Shown: positions 44,496 through 53,985 of the stretch, one piece after another
How positions within the stretch are numbered: the first letter of the stretch is position 1
Layout: every line of letters begins with the position of its first letter
DNA from: Burkholderiaceae bacterium
GTDB lineage: Bacteria; Pseudomonadota; Gammaproteobacteria; Burkholderiales; Burkholderiaceae_B
DNA: 64,000 bases
Assembly (NCBI GenBank): GCA_021208885.1
Contig: JAJOJF010000030.1
Coordinates: forward strand, 115,602 to 179,601
Direction of reading: 5' to 3'
The notes under the pieces: model-generated
Told to the model about the DNA's origin: nothing
Database searches by the model: none
The model's input: only the letters and a program-made list of their open reading frames with translations
Program-made: the position numbers and the translations under genes

Positions 44496-47400
44496 ATGCC
44501 CAAACGTACTGACATCCAAAGCATTCTGATTATTGGCGCTGGCCCCATCATCATTGGCCAGGCCTGCGAGTTTGATTATTCCGGCGCACAGGCCTGCAAG
44601 GCCTTGAAAGCTGAGGGCTATCGCACCATTCTGGTCAACAGCAACCCGGCCACCATCATGACCGACCCTGAAACGGCTGATGTGACTTACATTGAGCCGA
44701 TTACCTGGCAGGCCGTGGAAAAAATCATCGAACGAGAAAAGCCCGATGCCTTGTTGCCCACCATGGGCGGACAAACTGCCTTGAATTGCGCGCTTGATCT
44801 TGAGCGTCATGGTGTGCTGCAAAAGTATGGTGTGGAGATGATCGGCGCTAATGCCCATGCCATTGAGAAAGCCGAAGACCGCCAAAAGTTTAAGGACGCC
44901 ATGTCGTCTATCGGGTTGGAGTCTGCCAAGTCTGGTGTGGCGCACAGCATGGAGCAGGCGTGGGAAGTTCAGCGACGTATTTCCGCAGAAACCGGCTCGA
45001 TTGGTTTTCCGATGGTGATTCGACCGAGCTTTACGCTCGGCGGCTCCGGTGGCGGCATTGCTTACAACCCCGAAGAGTTTGAAACCATTTGTCGTCGTGG
45101 CCTTGAAGCTTCGCCAACCAACGAACTCTTGATTGAAGAGTCACTACTTGGCTGGAAAGAATATGAGATGGAAGTGGTGCGCGATCGGGCAGATAACTGC
45201 ATCATTGTGTGTTCCATCGAGAACTTGGACCCGATGGGCGTACACACGGGTGACTCCATTACCGTGGCACCGGCACAGACCCTGACTGACAAGGAATACC
45301 AGATCATGCGCGATGCATCGATCGCGGTATTGCGAGAGATCGGTGTCGACACAGGTGGTTCGAACGTTCAGTTTGCGCTGAACCCGGAAAATGGTCGGTT
45401 AATCGTGATTGAGATGAACCCGCGCGTGTCGCGCTCGTCCGCACTGGCTTCGAAGGCCACCGGGTTCCCGATCGCCAAAGTGGCTGCACGTCTGGCAGTC
45501 GGTTACACGCTTGACGAACTCAAGAACGAAATCACCGGTGGTGCAACGCCGGCCTCGTTTGAGCCAACCATTGACTACGTCGTCACCAAGATCCCACGGT
45601 TTGCGTTTGAGAAGTTTCCGCAAGCCGATGCGCGTCTGACCACTCAAATGAAGTCTGTGGGTGAGGTCATGGCCATGGGCCGCACGTTCCAGGAGTCTCT
45701 GCAAAAGGCCATGCGTGGCCTGGAGATCGGGGTTGACGGGTTAAACCAGATGACCACCGACAGGGAGAAAATTCAGATCGAGCTCGGCGAGCCTGGTCCA
45801 GAAAGGATCTGGTACGTGGGCGACGCCTTTGCTCAGGGATTTACGCTTGACGAAGTGCATCAACTGACCAAGATTGACCCCTGGTTCCTTGCTCAGATCC
45901 AAGAGATCGTCAACATTGAGCTCGCGTTAGAGCAGCGCACGCTTGCCGACCTTGATCGCGACACGCTTTGGCAGTTAAAACGTCGCGGCTTCTCGGATCG
46001 TCGTCTGGCGTTTTTGTTGGACACCACAGAAGCTGAAGTCCGCAAGTTGCGCCATCATCATGGTGTGCGTCCGGTCTACAAGCGCGTGGATACTTGTGCG
46101 GCTGAATTCGCCACCAACACGGCCTATATGTACTCCACATACGAACAAGAGTGCGAGGCTGAGCCAACGGATAAGCGCAAGATCATTGTGCTTGGGGGTG
46201 GTCCAAACCGAATCGGTCAGGGCATCGAGTTTGATTACTGCTGTGTGCATGCAGCGTTGGCTTTGCGTGAGGACGGGTTTGAGACCATCATGGTCAACTG
46301 CAACCCCGAGACAGTGTCGACTGACTACGACACCTCAGACAGGCTGTATTTCGAGCCCCTCACACTCGAAGACGTGCTCGAGATCGTCCATAAAGAAAAC
46401 CCAATCGGCATGATCGTGCAGTACGGTGGCCAAACGCCATTAAAGCTCGCCCGTGCGCTTGAAGCCAACGGGGTGCCGATTATTGGCACAAGCCCTGACT
46501 CAATTGACATGGCGGAAGACCGTGAACGCTTCCAAAAGCTGCTGCAAAAGCTCGGGCTTAAGCAGCCGGCCAACCGCACGGCTCGCACACAAGAAGAGGC
46601 GCTCGCGCATGCGCAAGACATCGGTTATCCGCTGGTGGTGCGACCTAGCTATGTGCTCGGTGGCCGAGCCATGGAGATCGTGCATGAGCAGACCGATCTT
46701 GAGCGCTACATGCGTGAAGCCGTCAAGGTTAGTAACGATTCCCCGGTTTTGCTCGATCGCTTCCTGAATCACGCCATTGAAGTTGATGTGGATTGTTTGT
46801 GTGATGGCCAGCGTGTATTTATCGGTGGCGTCATGGAACACATCGAACAAGCCGGTGTGCACTCGGGTGACTCGGCTTGCTGCTTGCCGCCGTATTCGCT
46901 GCCTGCCGGGACTATTGAAGAAATCAAGCGCCAGACAGCAGCCATGGCGCGTGCCCTAAAAGTTAATGGGCTGATGAATGTGCAGTTTGCCGTTCAGGAC
47001 GGTGAAGTCTATGTGCTGGAGGTTAACCCACGTGCTTCTCGTACAGTGCCGTTTGTTTCCAAGGCCACGGGTTTGCAGTTAGCTAAGATTGCGGCGCGCG
47101 CCATGGCTGGTCGCTCGTTTGATGACCAAGGCTTGGGTCAGGAAGTTATACCGAAGTACTTCTCGGTCAAAGAGGCTGTTTTTCCTTTCGTGAAGTTCCC
47201 TGGTGTTGACACCATTCTCGGTCCTGAGATGAAGTCCACCGGCGAGGTCATGGGCGTGGGCGCAAGTTTTGCTGAAGCGTTTGTAAAGTCGCAAATAGCG
47301 GCAAGCGTGAAGTTGCCTGAATCTGGTCGTGTATTTATCAGTGTCAAGCACGAAGACAAGCCGCGCGCGGTTGAAGTCGCTCGCATGCTTTCAGAGCTTG

Positions 47401-47738
47401 GCTTCAGCATCGTGGCAACGCGTGGCACGGCAGCGGTCATCAAAGAAGCGGGCATTGATGTGGTGGCGGTCAATAAAGTGGCTGAGGGTCGTCCCCATGT
47501 CGTGGATCTGCTTAAAAACGATGGTGAGGTTGGGCTTGTTATCAACACGGTGGAAGAGCGTCGCAATGCAATTGCCGACTCGAGAGCGATTCGTACGCAG
47601 GCTTTGGCAAACCGTGTGACGTACTACACCACAATCGCTGGTGCGTGGGCTGCCGTACAGGGCATGCATTACCTGCGTCATGGCAAAGGCTTGCAGGTAT
47701 ATTCACTGCAAAGCTTGCATGAATCGCTAAAAGGTTAG
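44496..47738 (+). CDS. carB: Carbamoyl-phosphate synthase large subunit
   Basis: The 1080-residue synthetase subunit contains two homologous ATP-grasp halves. The first starts [22 protein letters not shown] (minus one residue) and the second [20 protein letters not shown] near residue 560. Each half has its GGQT segment and the [13 protein letters not shown] or [14 protein letters not shown] loops. The C-terminal allosteric domain (about 940-1080) has [12 protein letters not shown]. It carries no frameshift. In many Burkholderiales greA follows carB directly; here a dehydrogenase gene follows 23 bases later and greA is almost 10 kb away. Confidence 0.98.
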   Translation: MPKRTDIQSILIIGAGPIIIGQACEFDYSGAQACKALKAEGYRTILVNSNPATIMTDPETADVTYIEPITWQAVEKIIEREKPDALLPTMGGQTALNCALDLERHGVLQKYGVEMIGANAHAIEKAEDRQKFKDAMSSIGLESAKSGVAHSMEQAWEVQRRISAETGSIGFPMVIRPSFTLGGSGGGIAYNPEEFETICRRGLEASPTNELLIEESLLGWKEYEMEVVRDRADNCIIVCSIENLDPMGVHTGDSITVAPAQTLTDKEYQIMRDASIAVLREIGVDTGGSNVQFALNPENGRLIVIEMNPRVSRSSALASKATGFPIAKVAARLAVGYTLDELKNEITGGATPASFEPTIDYVVTKIPRFAFEKFPQADARLTTQMKSVGEVMAMGRTFQESLQKAMRGLEIGVDGLNQMTTDREKIQIELGEPGPERIWYVGDAFAQGFTLDEVHQLTKIDPWFLAQIQEIVNIELALEQRTLADLDRDTLWQLKRRGFSDRRLAFLLDTTEAEVRKLRHHHGVRPVYKRVDTCAAEFATNTAYMYSTYEQECEAEPTDKRKIIVLGGGPNRIGQGIEFDYCCVHAALALREDGFETIMVNCNPETVSTDYDTSDRLYFEPLTLEDVLEIVHKENPIGMIVQYGGQTPLKLARALEANGVPIIGTSPDSIDMAEDRERFQKLLQKLGLKQPANRTARTQEEALAHAQDIGYPLVVRPSYVLGGRAMEIVHEQTDLERYMREAVKVSNDSPVLLDRFLNHAIEVDVDCLCDGQRVFIGGVMEHIEQAGVHSGDSACCLPPYSLPAGTIEEIKRQTAAMARALKVNGLMNVQFAVQDGEVYVLEVNPRASRTVPFVSKATGLQLAKIAARAMAGRSFDDQGLGQEVIPKYFSVKEAVFPFVKFPGVDTILGPEMKSTGEVMGVGASFAEAFVKSQIAASVKLPESGRVFISVKHEDKPRAVEVARMLSELGFSIVATRGTAAVIKEAGIDVVAVNKVAEGRPHVVDLLKNDGEVGLVINTVEERRNAIADSRAIRTQALANRVTYYTTIAGAWAAVQGMHYLRHGKGLQVYSLQSLHESLKG

Positions 47739-47761
47739 CAGCCAATGAGGGGCCGGTGACC

Positions 47762-48517
47762 ATGGCAGTCTTTATCACCGGTGCCTCAAGTGGCATTGGT
47801 CAGGCTTTAGCCAAGCATTACGCTGCCCAAGGCCATGTTCTGGGGCTCGTGGCTCGCCGCGCCGACCGGCTTGAGGCCTTAGCGACTGAATTGTCTGCCA
47901 CGGTGCACACTTATGCCGTTGATGTGCGTGACCGCAGCGCCTTGCACGCGGCTGCCCATGATTTCATGTCGAAAGTCGGACGTGTTGATATCGTCATTGC
48001 GAATGCGGGCGTGAGTGCGGGTACGCTGACCGAGTGTGCTGAAGATTTCGAAGTGTTTAAAGACATTTTCGACATCAATGTGATCGCCATGGTTGCCACG
48101 TTCGAACCGTTTGTGCCTTTGATGGCGAGCCAGGGCCAGGGCGTGCTCGTGGGCATTGCCAGCGTGGCAGGTGTGCGGGGCTTGCCAGGCGCCAGTGCGT
48201 ATAGTGCTTCCAAATCTGCTGTCGCCACCTACTGCGAGAGTTTGCGACTAGAACTCAAGCCCAAAGGCATTGATGTGGTGACCATTGCACCGGGCTACGT
48301 TAAAAGCGAGATGACCGCCAAGAATCCTTATGGCATGCCCTTCTTGTTGGCGGCTGATGAGTTTGCCCGTCGGGCTGCCCGATCGATTGCTGCCAAACGA
48401 CGCTATGTCGTCATTCCGTGGCAGATGGCCATCGTGGCACGGCTCATGAAACTCTTGCCAGCCTGGCTGTATGATCGTCTGGCGATGAACGCACCGCGTA
48501 AGCCCAGGCGTTCATAA
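47762..48517 (+). CDS. Short-chain dehydrogenase/reductase
   Basis: A 251-residue SDR with the TGASSGIG cofactor motif (about residues 7-14), the NAG structural motif in IANAGVS, the catalytic Ser region GIASVAGVRG and YSASK. After the catalytic core it has the KSEMTAKNPYGMPFLL and C-terminal basic tail (APRKPRRS) typical of the YqjQ/DltE-like group. ATG at 47762 lies behind AGGGG; a GTG at 47756 is an alternative. The 23-base gap to carB suggests read-through from the car operon, though no biochemical link is evident. Substrate unknown. Confidence 0.85.
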   Translation: MAVFITGASSGIGQALAKHYAAQGHVLGLVARRADRLEALATELSATVHTYAVDVRDRSALHAAAHDFMSKVGRVDIVIANAGVSAGTLTECAEDFEVFKDIFDINVIAMVATFEPFVPLMASQGQGVLVGIASVAGVRGLPGASAYSASKSAVATYCESLRLELKPKGIDVVTIAPGYVKSEMTAKNPYGMPFLLAADEFARRAARSIAAKRRYVVIPWQMAIVARLMKLLPAWLYDRLAMNAPRKPRRS

Positions 48518-48533
48518 CGGGACAATCACGTCA

Positions 48534-49193
48534 CTACGCCACGACGTCGTTGTCTGAGTTTTGAAGGTGACTGACATCGCCCCAATCGATCAGTGACCAC
48601 TCAAAGCCAGTTTGGCTGGCTGTGATACGAATGCGATTGATGCTCGCGTTTAGCATCACGACTTTGCGCGGTGTCTCAATTGGTTCACCCGTGGCCGCAC
48701 GCCACAGGATGTCCATCGCACCGCCGTGGGTGACCACGAGCACCCGTTGTTGCTGGTGTTTGGCAGCGAGCGACTCGAGTGCTTGCGTGACGCGCGCGTG
48801 AAATTCGCGCAAGGTTTCACCCTTCGGAATGACGCCGTCGGGGTCGCGTGTTTGCCAGACCGTGGCGACCTCAGGATAGTGCTCGTGCATTTGGTCAAAT
48901 GGCACGCCTTCGAGCACACCATAGTTACGTTCACGAATGCCTTCTATCAGACCGAGCGGCAAAGTCAGGCGTTTGGCCACCGCTTGAGCCGTTGATCGGG
49001 CACGAGACAGATCGCTGCTGTAGATCGCATGCAGTGGCGCATGCGGGTTACCCGGGTGGCTGAGTCGTTCTGCTAATCGGGTGGCCTGCTCGCGACCGTT
49101 GTCGTTTAAGTCGATATCGCGCCAGCCCTGGATCCGACGCTCAACATTCCAGGGCGTCTCGCCATGGCGAACAATCAAAAATTCAGTGCTCAT
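48534..49193 (-). CDS. Histidine phosphatase family protein (phosphoglycerate mutase-like)
   Basis: A 219-residue branch-1 histidine phosphatase. The phospho-acceptor motif is VRHGETPWN (residues 8-16), followed by IQGWRDIDLNDNGREQA, the YSSDLSRARSTAQA arginine motif and the second histidine in VTHGGAMDIL. Members of this group (GpmB/PhoE-like) are often cofactor-independent sugar-phosphate phosphatases rather than glycolytic mutases. It is the third gene of a probable fpr-tetR-phosphatase operon, 16 bases after the tetR stop. Confidence 0.88.
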   Translation of the reverse strand: MSTEFLIVRHGETPWNVERRIQGWRDIDLNDNGREQATRLAERLSHPGNPHAPLHAIYSSDLSRARSTAQAVAKRLTLPLGLIEGIRERNYGVLEGVPFDQMHEHYPEVATVWQTRDPDGVIPKGETLREFHARVTQALESLAAKHQQQRVLVVTHGGAMDILWRAATGEPIETPRKVVMLNASINRIRITASQTGFEWSLIDWGDVSHLQNSDNDVVA

Positions 49194-49209
49194 GGGTTGC
49201 GACAGATGC

Positions 49210-49878
49210 TCATTCGAATTGCCCTAATTTCACCGAGTCGTTCAGTACGGTGCGCAGCACGGCCTTGACCACAAACGCTTCCCATTGATAAAACAGCTTT
49301 GGATCACGTAGCGGTTCGTCTAAAAATGCCGACAAAGTGTATTGGTTAGATTGGTAAAAGTAACCCATTGCGCTGATCATGACATAAATGTCCCTAGAGG
49401 ACACGTCCACGCGAAATAGGCCTTTGGCTTGGCCAGCATGTAGCGCGCGGTGCACCAGTCCAATGGCTGGCTTGGAAAATTGGCTGGCCAGTAGCGACCG
49501 GCCGATGTGTTTGCCTTTATGCAGGTTCTCGCTGTTGAGCACCGTGACAAACTCGGGATGGTCACGGAAATACCGCACAAAAAACACGGTGGCGGTCTTT
49601 AGCGCATCAACGGGCTGTTCCAGATTGAGCTCAACCCGTGATTCAGCCTCGTTGTATTGCCGATAAATCTCTTCAAGCGTGGCAACAAACAAGCCCTCTT
49701 TGCTGCCGAAGTAGTAATAGATCATGCGATCGTGCGACTCGGCAAGCTTGGCGATCCGGGAGACGCTGCCGCCATTGAGCCCAGACTCAGAAAACACCTC
49801 TATAGCTGCCTGCAAAAGGCTAGCGCGGGTGTCTTGCGCCCTGCTTTGACGCGGGGTGCGGCCTGAGGTCAAGTTCAC
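49210..49878 (-). CDS. TetR family transcriptional regulator
   Basis: A 222-residue regulator with an N-terminal TetR helix-turn-helix (about residues 15-62): RASLLQAAIEVFSESGLNGG, then SVSRIAKLAESHDRMIYYYF and GSKEGLF. The C-terminal ligand domain resembles the TetR_C_27/YcdC-like group seen with amide or nitrogen metabolism regulators such as RutR, which is suggestive given the ureide genes nearby but not conclusive. The GTG start overlaps the fpr stop (GTGA). A 26-bp palindrome upstream of fpr is a possible binding site. Confidence 0.88.
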   Translation of the reverse strand: MNLTSGRTPRQSRAQDTRASLLQAAIEVFSESGLNGGSVSRIAKLAESHDRMIYYYFGSKEGLFVATLEEIYRQYNEAESRVELNLEQPVDALKTATVFFVRYFRDHPEFVTVLNSENLHKGKHIGRSLLASQFSKPAIGLVHRALHAGQAKGLFRVDVSSRDIYVMISAMGYFYQSNQYTLSAFLDEPLRDPKLFYQWEAFVVKAVLRTVLNDSVKLGQFE

Positions 49879-50648
49879 TGTTCAGCAAATGCCCGTTCAA
49901 TCACAAAATCACCGGGAGTGGTGGTGTTGCCTTCCTTAAAGCTGCGTGCCTCAAACATGGCCTTTAAATCACGCAGCATGGCGGGACTGCCGCAAATCAT
50001 GGCCCGATCAATCGCAGGGTCAAGCGCAGGCAGGCCAAGGTCTTCGAAAAGTTTGCCCGATTCGATCAGGTCAGTGATGCGGCCCTGATGCTCGAATGGT
50101 TCACGCGTCACGGTTGGGTAGTAGCGCAGCTTGTCACGCACCATGTCGCCCAAGAGCTCATGTTCGGGCAGTTCACGAGTCAATAGATCACGATAGGCAA
50201 GTTCAGCGACTTCGCGCACGCCGTGCACCACGATCACTTCTTCGAACTTCTCATAGGTTTCCGGGTCGCGCACAATGCTTAAGTAAGGGGCAAGACCAGT
50301 GCCAGTGCCAAGCAGATATAAGCGCTTGCCAGGCAATAAATAGTCAATCAGCAGGGTGCCCGTGGGTTTGCGCCCTACGATCACAGTGTCGCCGGGCTGT
50401 ATGTGCTGCAGCCTAGAAGTCAGTGGTCCATCAGGCACCTTGATGCTAAAGAATTCAAGGTGTTCTTCATAGTTGACACTTGCAATGCTGTAAGCACGCA
50501 ACAGTGGCTTGTCGTTGACTTTTAAGCCAATCATGGTGAAGTGCCCGTTGCTAAAGCGCAAGGCAGCATCACGGGTGGTGGTAAAAGAAAAAAGCCGGTC
50601 AGTCCAGTGATGAACACTTAGAACACGTTCTTCGCAAAAGGCACTCAT
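49875..50648 (-). CDS. fpr: Ferredoxin/flavodoxin-NADP+ reductase
   Basis: Fpr transfers electrons between NADPH and ferredoxin or flavodoxin, supporting iron-sulfur and oxidative-stress functions. The 257-residue protein has the FAD-binding RAYSIASVNYEEHLEFFSI, the GPLTSRLQ loop, the NADP-binding LLGTGTGLAPYLSIVRD and VVHGVRE, and the ICGSPAML motif, ending in an aromatic-free AFAEQ tail. ATG at 50648 starts at the family N-terminus (SAFCEERVLSVHHWTDRLFS); upstream codons to 50690 have no match. It is first in the fpr-tetR-phosphatase operon. Confidence 0.93.
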   Translation of the reverse strand: MSAFCEERVLSVHHWTDRLFSFTTTRDAALRFSNGHFTMIGLKVNDKPLLRAYSIASVNYEEHLEFFSIKVPDGPLTSRLQHIQPGDTVIVGRKPTGTLLIDYLLPGKRLYLLGTGTGLAPYLSIVRDPETYEKFEEVIVVHGVREVAELAYRDLLTRELPEHELLGDMVRDKLRYYPTVTREPFEHQGRITDLIESGKLFEDLGLPALDPAIDRAMICGSPAMLRDLKAMFEARSFKEGNTTTPGDFVIERAFAEQ

Positions 50649-50695
50649 GAAGCAATCCAAAAATCCAAAAGAGATATATCGTTCCGACAAAAGAG

Positions 50696-50724
50696 TTCAT
50701 AGACCCTTGCGTCACGGCAGTCAA
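50696..50724 (-). promoter_or_regulatory. Candidate sigma-70 promoter of fpr
   Basis: On the minus strand TTGACT (plus 50719-50724) and TATGAA (plus 50696-50701) are separated by 17 bases, placing transcript start near 50689, about 40 bases before the fpr ATG. Confidence 0.55.
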
Positions 50725-50735
50725 TGGACTACAGT

Positions 50736-50761
50736 TAAAATGTAGTAACTACTACATTTTA
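50736..50761. promoter_or_regulatory. Perfect 26-bp palindromic operator candidate between fpr and the liv operon
   Basis: Two perfect 12-bp arms, TAAAATGTAGTA and TACTACATTTTA, flank a two-base centre (AC). The site lies in the divergent gap between fpr and the substrate-binding protein gene, 12 bases upstream of the fpr -35 box. Size and symmetry fit a TetR-type operator, and a TetR gene is second in the fpr operon. There is no U-tract role for it, since both genes read away from it. Confidence 0.6.
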
Positions 50762-50859
50762 CAATTTGTCCGACTTGCAGAGGACTGTACCGACCCCACT
50801 GTAACCGCCGATATGAATGGCCCCCCAAAAAAACCTAGCCATTTCAGGAGATAGATCAA

Positions 50860-52071
50860 GTGTTTCGCATCATTTTTAGATGGGCAGCCGCAAGCTCGCT
50901 GGCATTCTTGACTTTGGTGGTGAGTGCGGTGGGGTGGGCCCAGACACCAATCCGAATTGGAGAGATTAACAGCTACAAAGCCCTGCCGGCTTTTTTAGAG
51001 CCCTACAAGTTGGGTATGGAGCTAGCTGTTGACCAGATCAACGCCAAGGGTGGCGTCATCGGTCGCCCGCTCGAACTGATCACGCGCGATGACAGTGCCA
51101 CGCCTGGTGACGCTGTCCGAGTCGCTCAAGCTCTAGTGACACGCGACCGGGTCGACGTGCTGGCGGGCACGTTTTTGTCGCACATTGGGTTAGCCGTCAG
51201 TGATTTTGCACGTCAGAGAAAGGTGTTTTTTCTGGCCAGCGAACCCCTGACTGACAAGTTGGTCTGGGAGCAGGGCAACGAATACACGTTCCGCTTGCGT
51301 CCGTCTACCTACATGCAGGTGGCCATGCTGGTGCCCGAAGCAGTCGCCATGAACAAAAAACGCTGGGCGCTGGTCTACCCCAATTACGAATACGGCCAGT
51401 CGGGCGTGGAAACCTTCAAACAGTTGATGCGTCAAGCGCAACCGGATATTGAGTTTGTGGCCGAGCAGGCAACGCCACTCAACAAGATCGATGCTGGCAG
51501 CGTCACGCAAGCTTTGGCTGATGCCAAGCCTGATGCGATTTTCAATATGCTCTTTGCTGCCGACTTGGCCAAGTTTGTGCGCGAAGGCAACACCCGAGGC
51601 TTGTTTGATGGTGTGGAGGTCGTGAGTCTGCTAACGGGTGAGCCCGAATACCTCGACCCTCTTAAAAACGAGACCCCGGAAGGCTGGCTTGTTACAGGGT
51701 ACCCTTGGTATGGCATAGACACGCCCGAACACCAGGCATTTTTGAAAGCCTATCAGGACAAGTTTAACGACTACCCGCGTCTAGGCTCCATTGTGGGCTA
51801 CTCGACCATTGTGTCCTTGGCCGCCGGCATCGAAAAAGCTGGCAGTGTCGACACCGACAAGCTAATTCAGGCCTTTAAGGGCTTGAAGGTGCAAACGCCG
51901 TTTGGTGAGATTATCTATCGAGCCCAAGACCATCAGTCGACCATGGGCAGCTTTGTGGGCCGCACCAAGCTTGTTGATGGCCAAGGTGTCATGGATGGGT
52001 TTCGCTATGTGGATGGTGCTGCCGTCTTGCCACCAGGCAGCGAGGCTGCGGCCAAACGGCCCAAGCCGTGA
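50860..52071 (+). CDS. Liv-type ABC transporter substrate-binding protein
   Basis: A 403-residue periplasmic binding protein of the Peripla_BP_6 (branched-chain amino acid/amide) family. It has a signal peptide (residues 1 to about 26, cleavage near GWA-QT), then IRIGEINSYKALPAFLEPYK, AVDQINAKGGVIGRPLELI and the ARQRKVFFLASEP segment. The start is GTG with CAGGAG nine bases upstream. Fused permeases and two ATPases follow on the same strand, then a ureide-type amidohydrolase, so an amide or ureide may be transported rather than leucine. No lipobox is present. Confidence 0.9.
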   Translation: MFRIIFRWAAASSLAFLTLVVSAVGWAQTPIRIGEINSYKALPAFLEPYKLGMELAVDQINAKGGVIGRPLELITRDDSATPGDAVRVAQALVTRDRVDVLAGTFLSHIGLAVSDFARQRKVFFLASEPLTDKLVWEQGNEYTFRLRPSTYMQVAMLVPEAVAMNKKRWALVYPNYEYGQSGVETFKQLMRQAQPDIEFVAEQATPLNKIDAGSVTQALADAKPDAIFNMLFAADLAKFVREGNTRGLFDGVEVVSLLTGEPEYLDPLKNETPEGWLVTGYPWYGIDTPEHQAFLKAYQDKFNDYPRLGSIVGYSTIVSLAAGIEKAGSVDTDKLIQAFKGLKVQTPFGEIIYRAQDHQSTMGSFVGRTKLVDGQGVMDGFRYVDGAAVLPPGSEAAAKRPKP

Positions 52072-52101
52072 TGCGTACCAGGCACAACCTGTGAGGCTGA
52101 T

Positions 52102-53985
52102 TTGACGGGTCTGGCACTGCAGTTGCTTACCGGGCTTGCGAGCGCATCGTCACTGTTTCTGGTGGCTGTTGGCCTGTCGCTGATTTTTGGGGTCATGCGC
52201 ATTGTGAATTTTGCGCATGGCTCTTTTTTTATGCTTGGCATCTACCTGGCCTACAGCCTGGTGTCAGTTCTTGGTGGCTCAATAGGCTACTGGGTGGCCT
52301 TGCCCTTGGCTGCCGTCATCGTCGGCGCATTTGGGGCGCTGGTTGAGATTTTTTTGTTGCGCCGTATCTATCGCTCGCCAGAGTTGTTTCAACTGTTGGC
52401 CACCTTTGCGGTGGTGCTTGTGGTCAAAGACGCTGCACTCATCATCTGGGGGCCTGAGGAGCTGCTTGGACCCCGCGCGCCTGGCCTAGAGGGTGCGGTT
52501 CAGATTCTGGGTCAGCCGTTTCCAGCCTATGACTTGTTCTTGTTGGTGGTCGGTCCCGCCGTGCTCGCGGGTCTTTGGTGGCTGATGCATCGCACGAACT
52601 GGGGACGTGCGGTGAGGGCCGCGACCGAGGATCGTGAAATGGTGGCAGCGCTTGGCATCCATCAGGCTTGGCTATTTACCGCGGTATTTGCTTTGGGTAC
52701 CGGCTTGGCAGGCTTGGGTGGCGCATTGCAGTTGCCCCGTGAGCCGGCAAGCCTGGAGTTGGACCTCACTATCTTGGGGTCTGCCTTTGTGGTGGTCGTC
52801 GTCGGTGGGATGGGGTCACTGGCAGGTGCATTTGTGGCCGCCATTGTGGTGTCGGTGGTCAAGGCACTTTGCATTTGGGTAGGCGTAGTGACGGTGTTTG
52901 GTATTGAGCTAGCGTTTCCCAAGTTAACGCTCGTGGCTGAGTTTCTGGTAATGGCGGCTGTTCTGATCTGGCGGCCTTGGGGTTTGTTTGGCAAGCCACA
53001 ATCAGCGGCAAGCTATGCCGCACCAGAAGAACCTTGGCGCTTGCCGTCGACCGCACAGCGCACGATGACTTTGGTGGCGTTGGCAGTAGCAGCAGCCATG
53101 CCCGTGTGGAGTGAAGCGTTTCCGTATGCCGTCGTTCTAGCCACCGACATGGCGGTGGCGGTGCTGTTTGCTGCTAGTTTGCATTTGCTGATGGGGCCAG
53201 CTGGCATGCATTCATTCGGCCATGCCGCTTATTACGGCTTGGGTGCCTATGGTGCGGCGCTGCTGGTTACGTCTGCAGGTTTGCCCATGCCTCTGGCGCT
53301 TGCAATGGCACCGCTAGCAGCCACCCTCGGCGCGTTATTGTTCGGCTGGTTTAGTGTCAGGCTCTCTGGCGTCTACCTTGCCATGCTGACGCTAGCGTTT
53401 GCCCAAATTGTTTGGTCAATTGCGTTTCAGTGGGATGCAGTGACAGGCGGCAGCAATGGCATCATCGGGCTTTGGCCGGTTGATTGGCTCTCTGAACCCA
53501 ATGCCTACTATTGGCTGGCGTTGGGGTGCATGGCTGCTGGCATCTGGGTGCTGCGCCGTGTGTTGTTCTCACCGTTCGGTTACGCCTTGAGAGCCGCACG
53601 TGACTCAGGCATGCGTGCGCAAGCCATCGGCATCGACGTGCATCGCATTCAATGGATGGGGTTCGTGGTGACTGGCACTGTCGCGGGGCTAGCCGGTGCC
53701 TTGTTCGCATTCTCTAAGGGCAGCATTGCGCCCGATGTCTTGGGCGTAGCGCAATCGATCAATGGTTTGGTGATGGTGATGTTGGGTGGTGTGCAGACAC
53801 TGGCTGGTCCTGTGGTCGGCGCATCGACTTTTGTGTGGCTGTCTGACACCGTGTCACAGCACTCAGCCTACTGGCGTGCAGCCTTAGGCGCTGTGATTTT
53901 ATTGCTCGTGCTCTTGTTTCCGAGGGGTCTGGCCGGTTACGGACAGATGGCATCTGGTCTGCTAAAACAACGGGGTGGGTCATGA
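52102..53985 (+). CDS. Fused Liv-type ABC permease (LivH-LivM)
   Basis: A 627-residue inner-membrane protein in which both permeases of a Liv-type importer are joined. Residues 1 to about 295 are LivH-like (VGLSLIFGVMRIVNFAHGS, then ATEDREMVAALGI and GALQLPREPASLELDL). Residues about 315-620 are LivM-like (LLMGPAGMHSFGHAAYYGLGAY, RLSGVYLAMLTLAFAQIVWS, AARDSGMRAQAIGI). Each half has its own EAA-like loop (the RAATEDREM and RAARDSGMR segments). The start is TTG with GAGG six bases upstream. The stop overlaps the LivG-like start by four bases. Fusion enforces 1:1 assembly. Confidence 0.93.
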   Translation: MTGLALQLLTGLASASSLFLVAVGLSLIFGVMRIVNFAHGSFFMLGIYLAYSLVSVLGGSIGYWVALPLAAVIVGAFGALVEIFLLRRIYRSPELFQLLATFAVVLVVKDAALIIWGPEELLGPRAPGLEGAVQILGQPFPAYDLFLLVVGPAVLAGLWWLMHRTNWGRAVRAATEDREMVAALGIHQAWLFTAVFALGTGLAGLGGALQLPREPASLELDLTILGSAFVVVVVGGMGSLAGAFVAAIVVSVVKALCIWVGVVTVFGIELAFPKLTLVAEFLVMAAVLIWRPWGLFGKPQSAASYAAPEEPWRLPSTAQRTMTLVALAVAAAMPVWSEAFPYAVVLATDMAVAVLFAASLHLLMGPAGMHSFGHAAYYGLGAYGAALLVTSAGLPMPLALAMAPLAATLGALLFGWFSVRLSGVYLAMLTLAFAQIVWSIAFQWDAVTGGSNGIIGLWPVDWLSEPNAYYWLALGCMAAGIWVLRRVLFSPFGYALRAARDSGMRAQAIGIDVHRIQWMGFVVTGTVAGLAGALFAFSKGSIAPDVLGVAQSINGLVMVMLGGVQTLAGPVVGASTFVWLSDTVSQHSAYWRAALGAVILLLVLLFPRGLAGYGQMASGLLKQRGGS

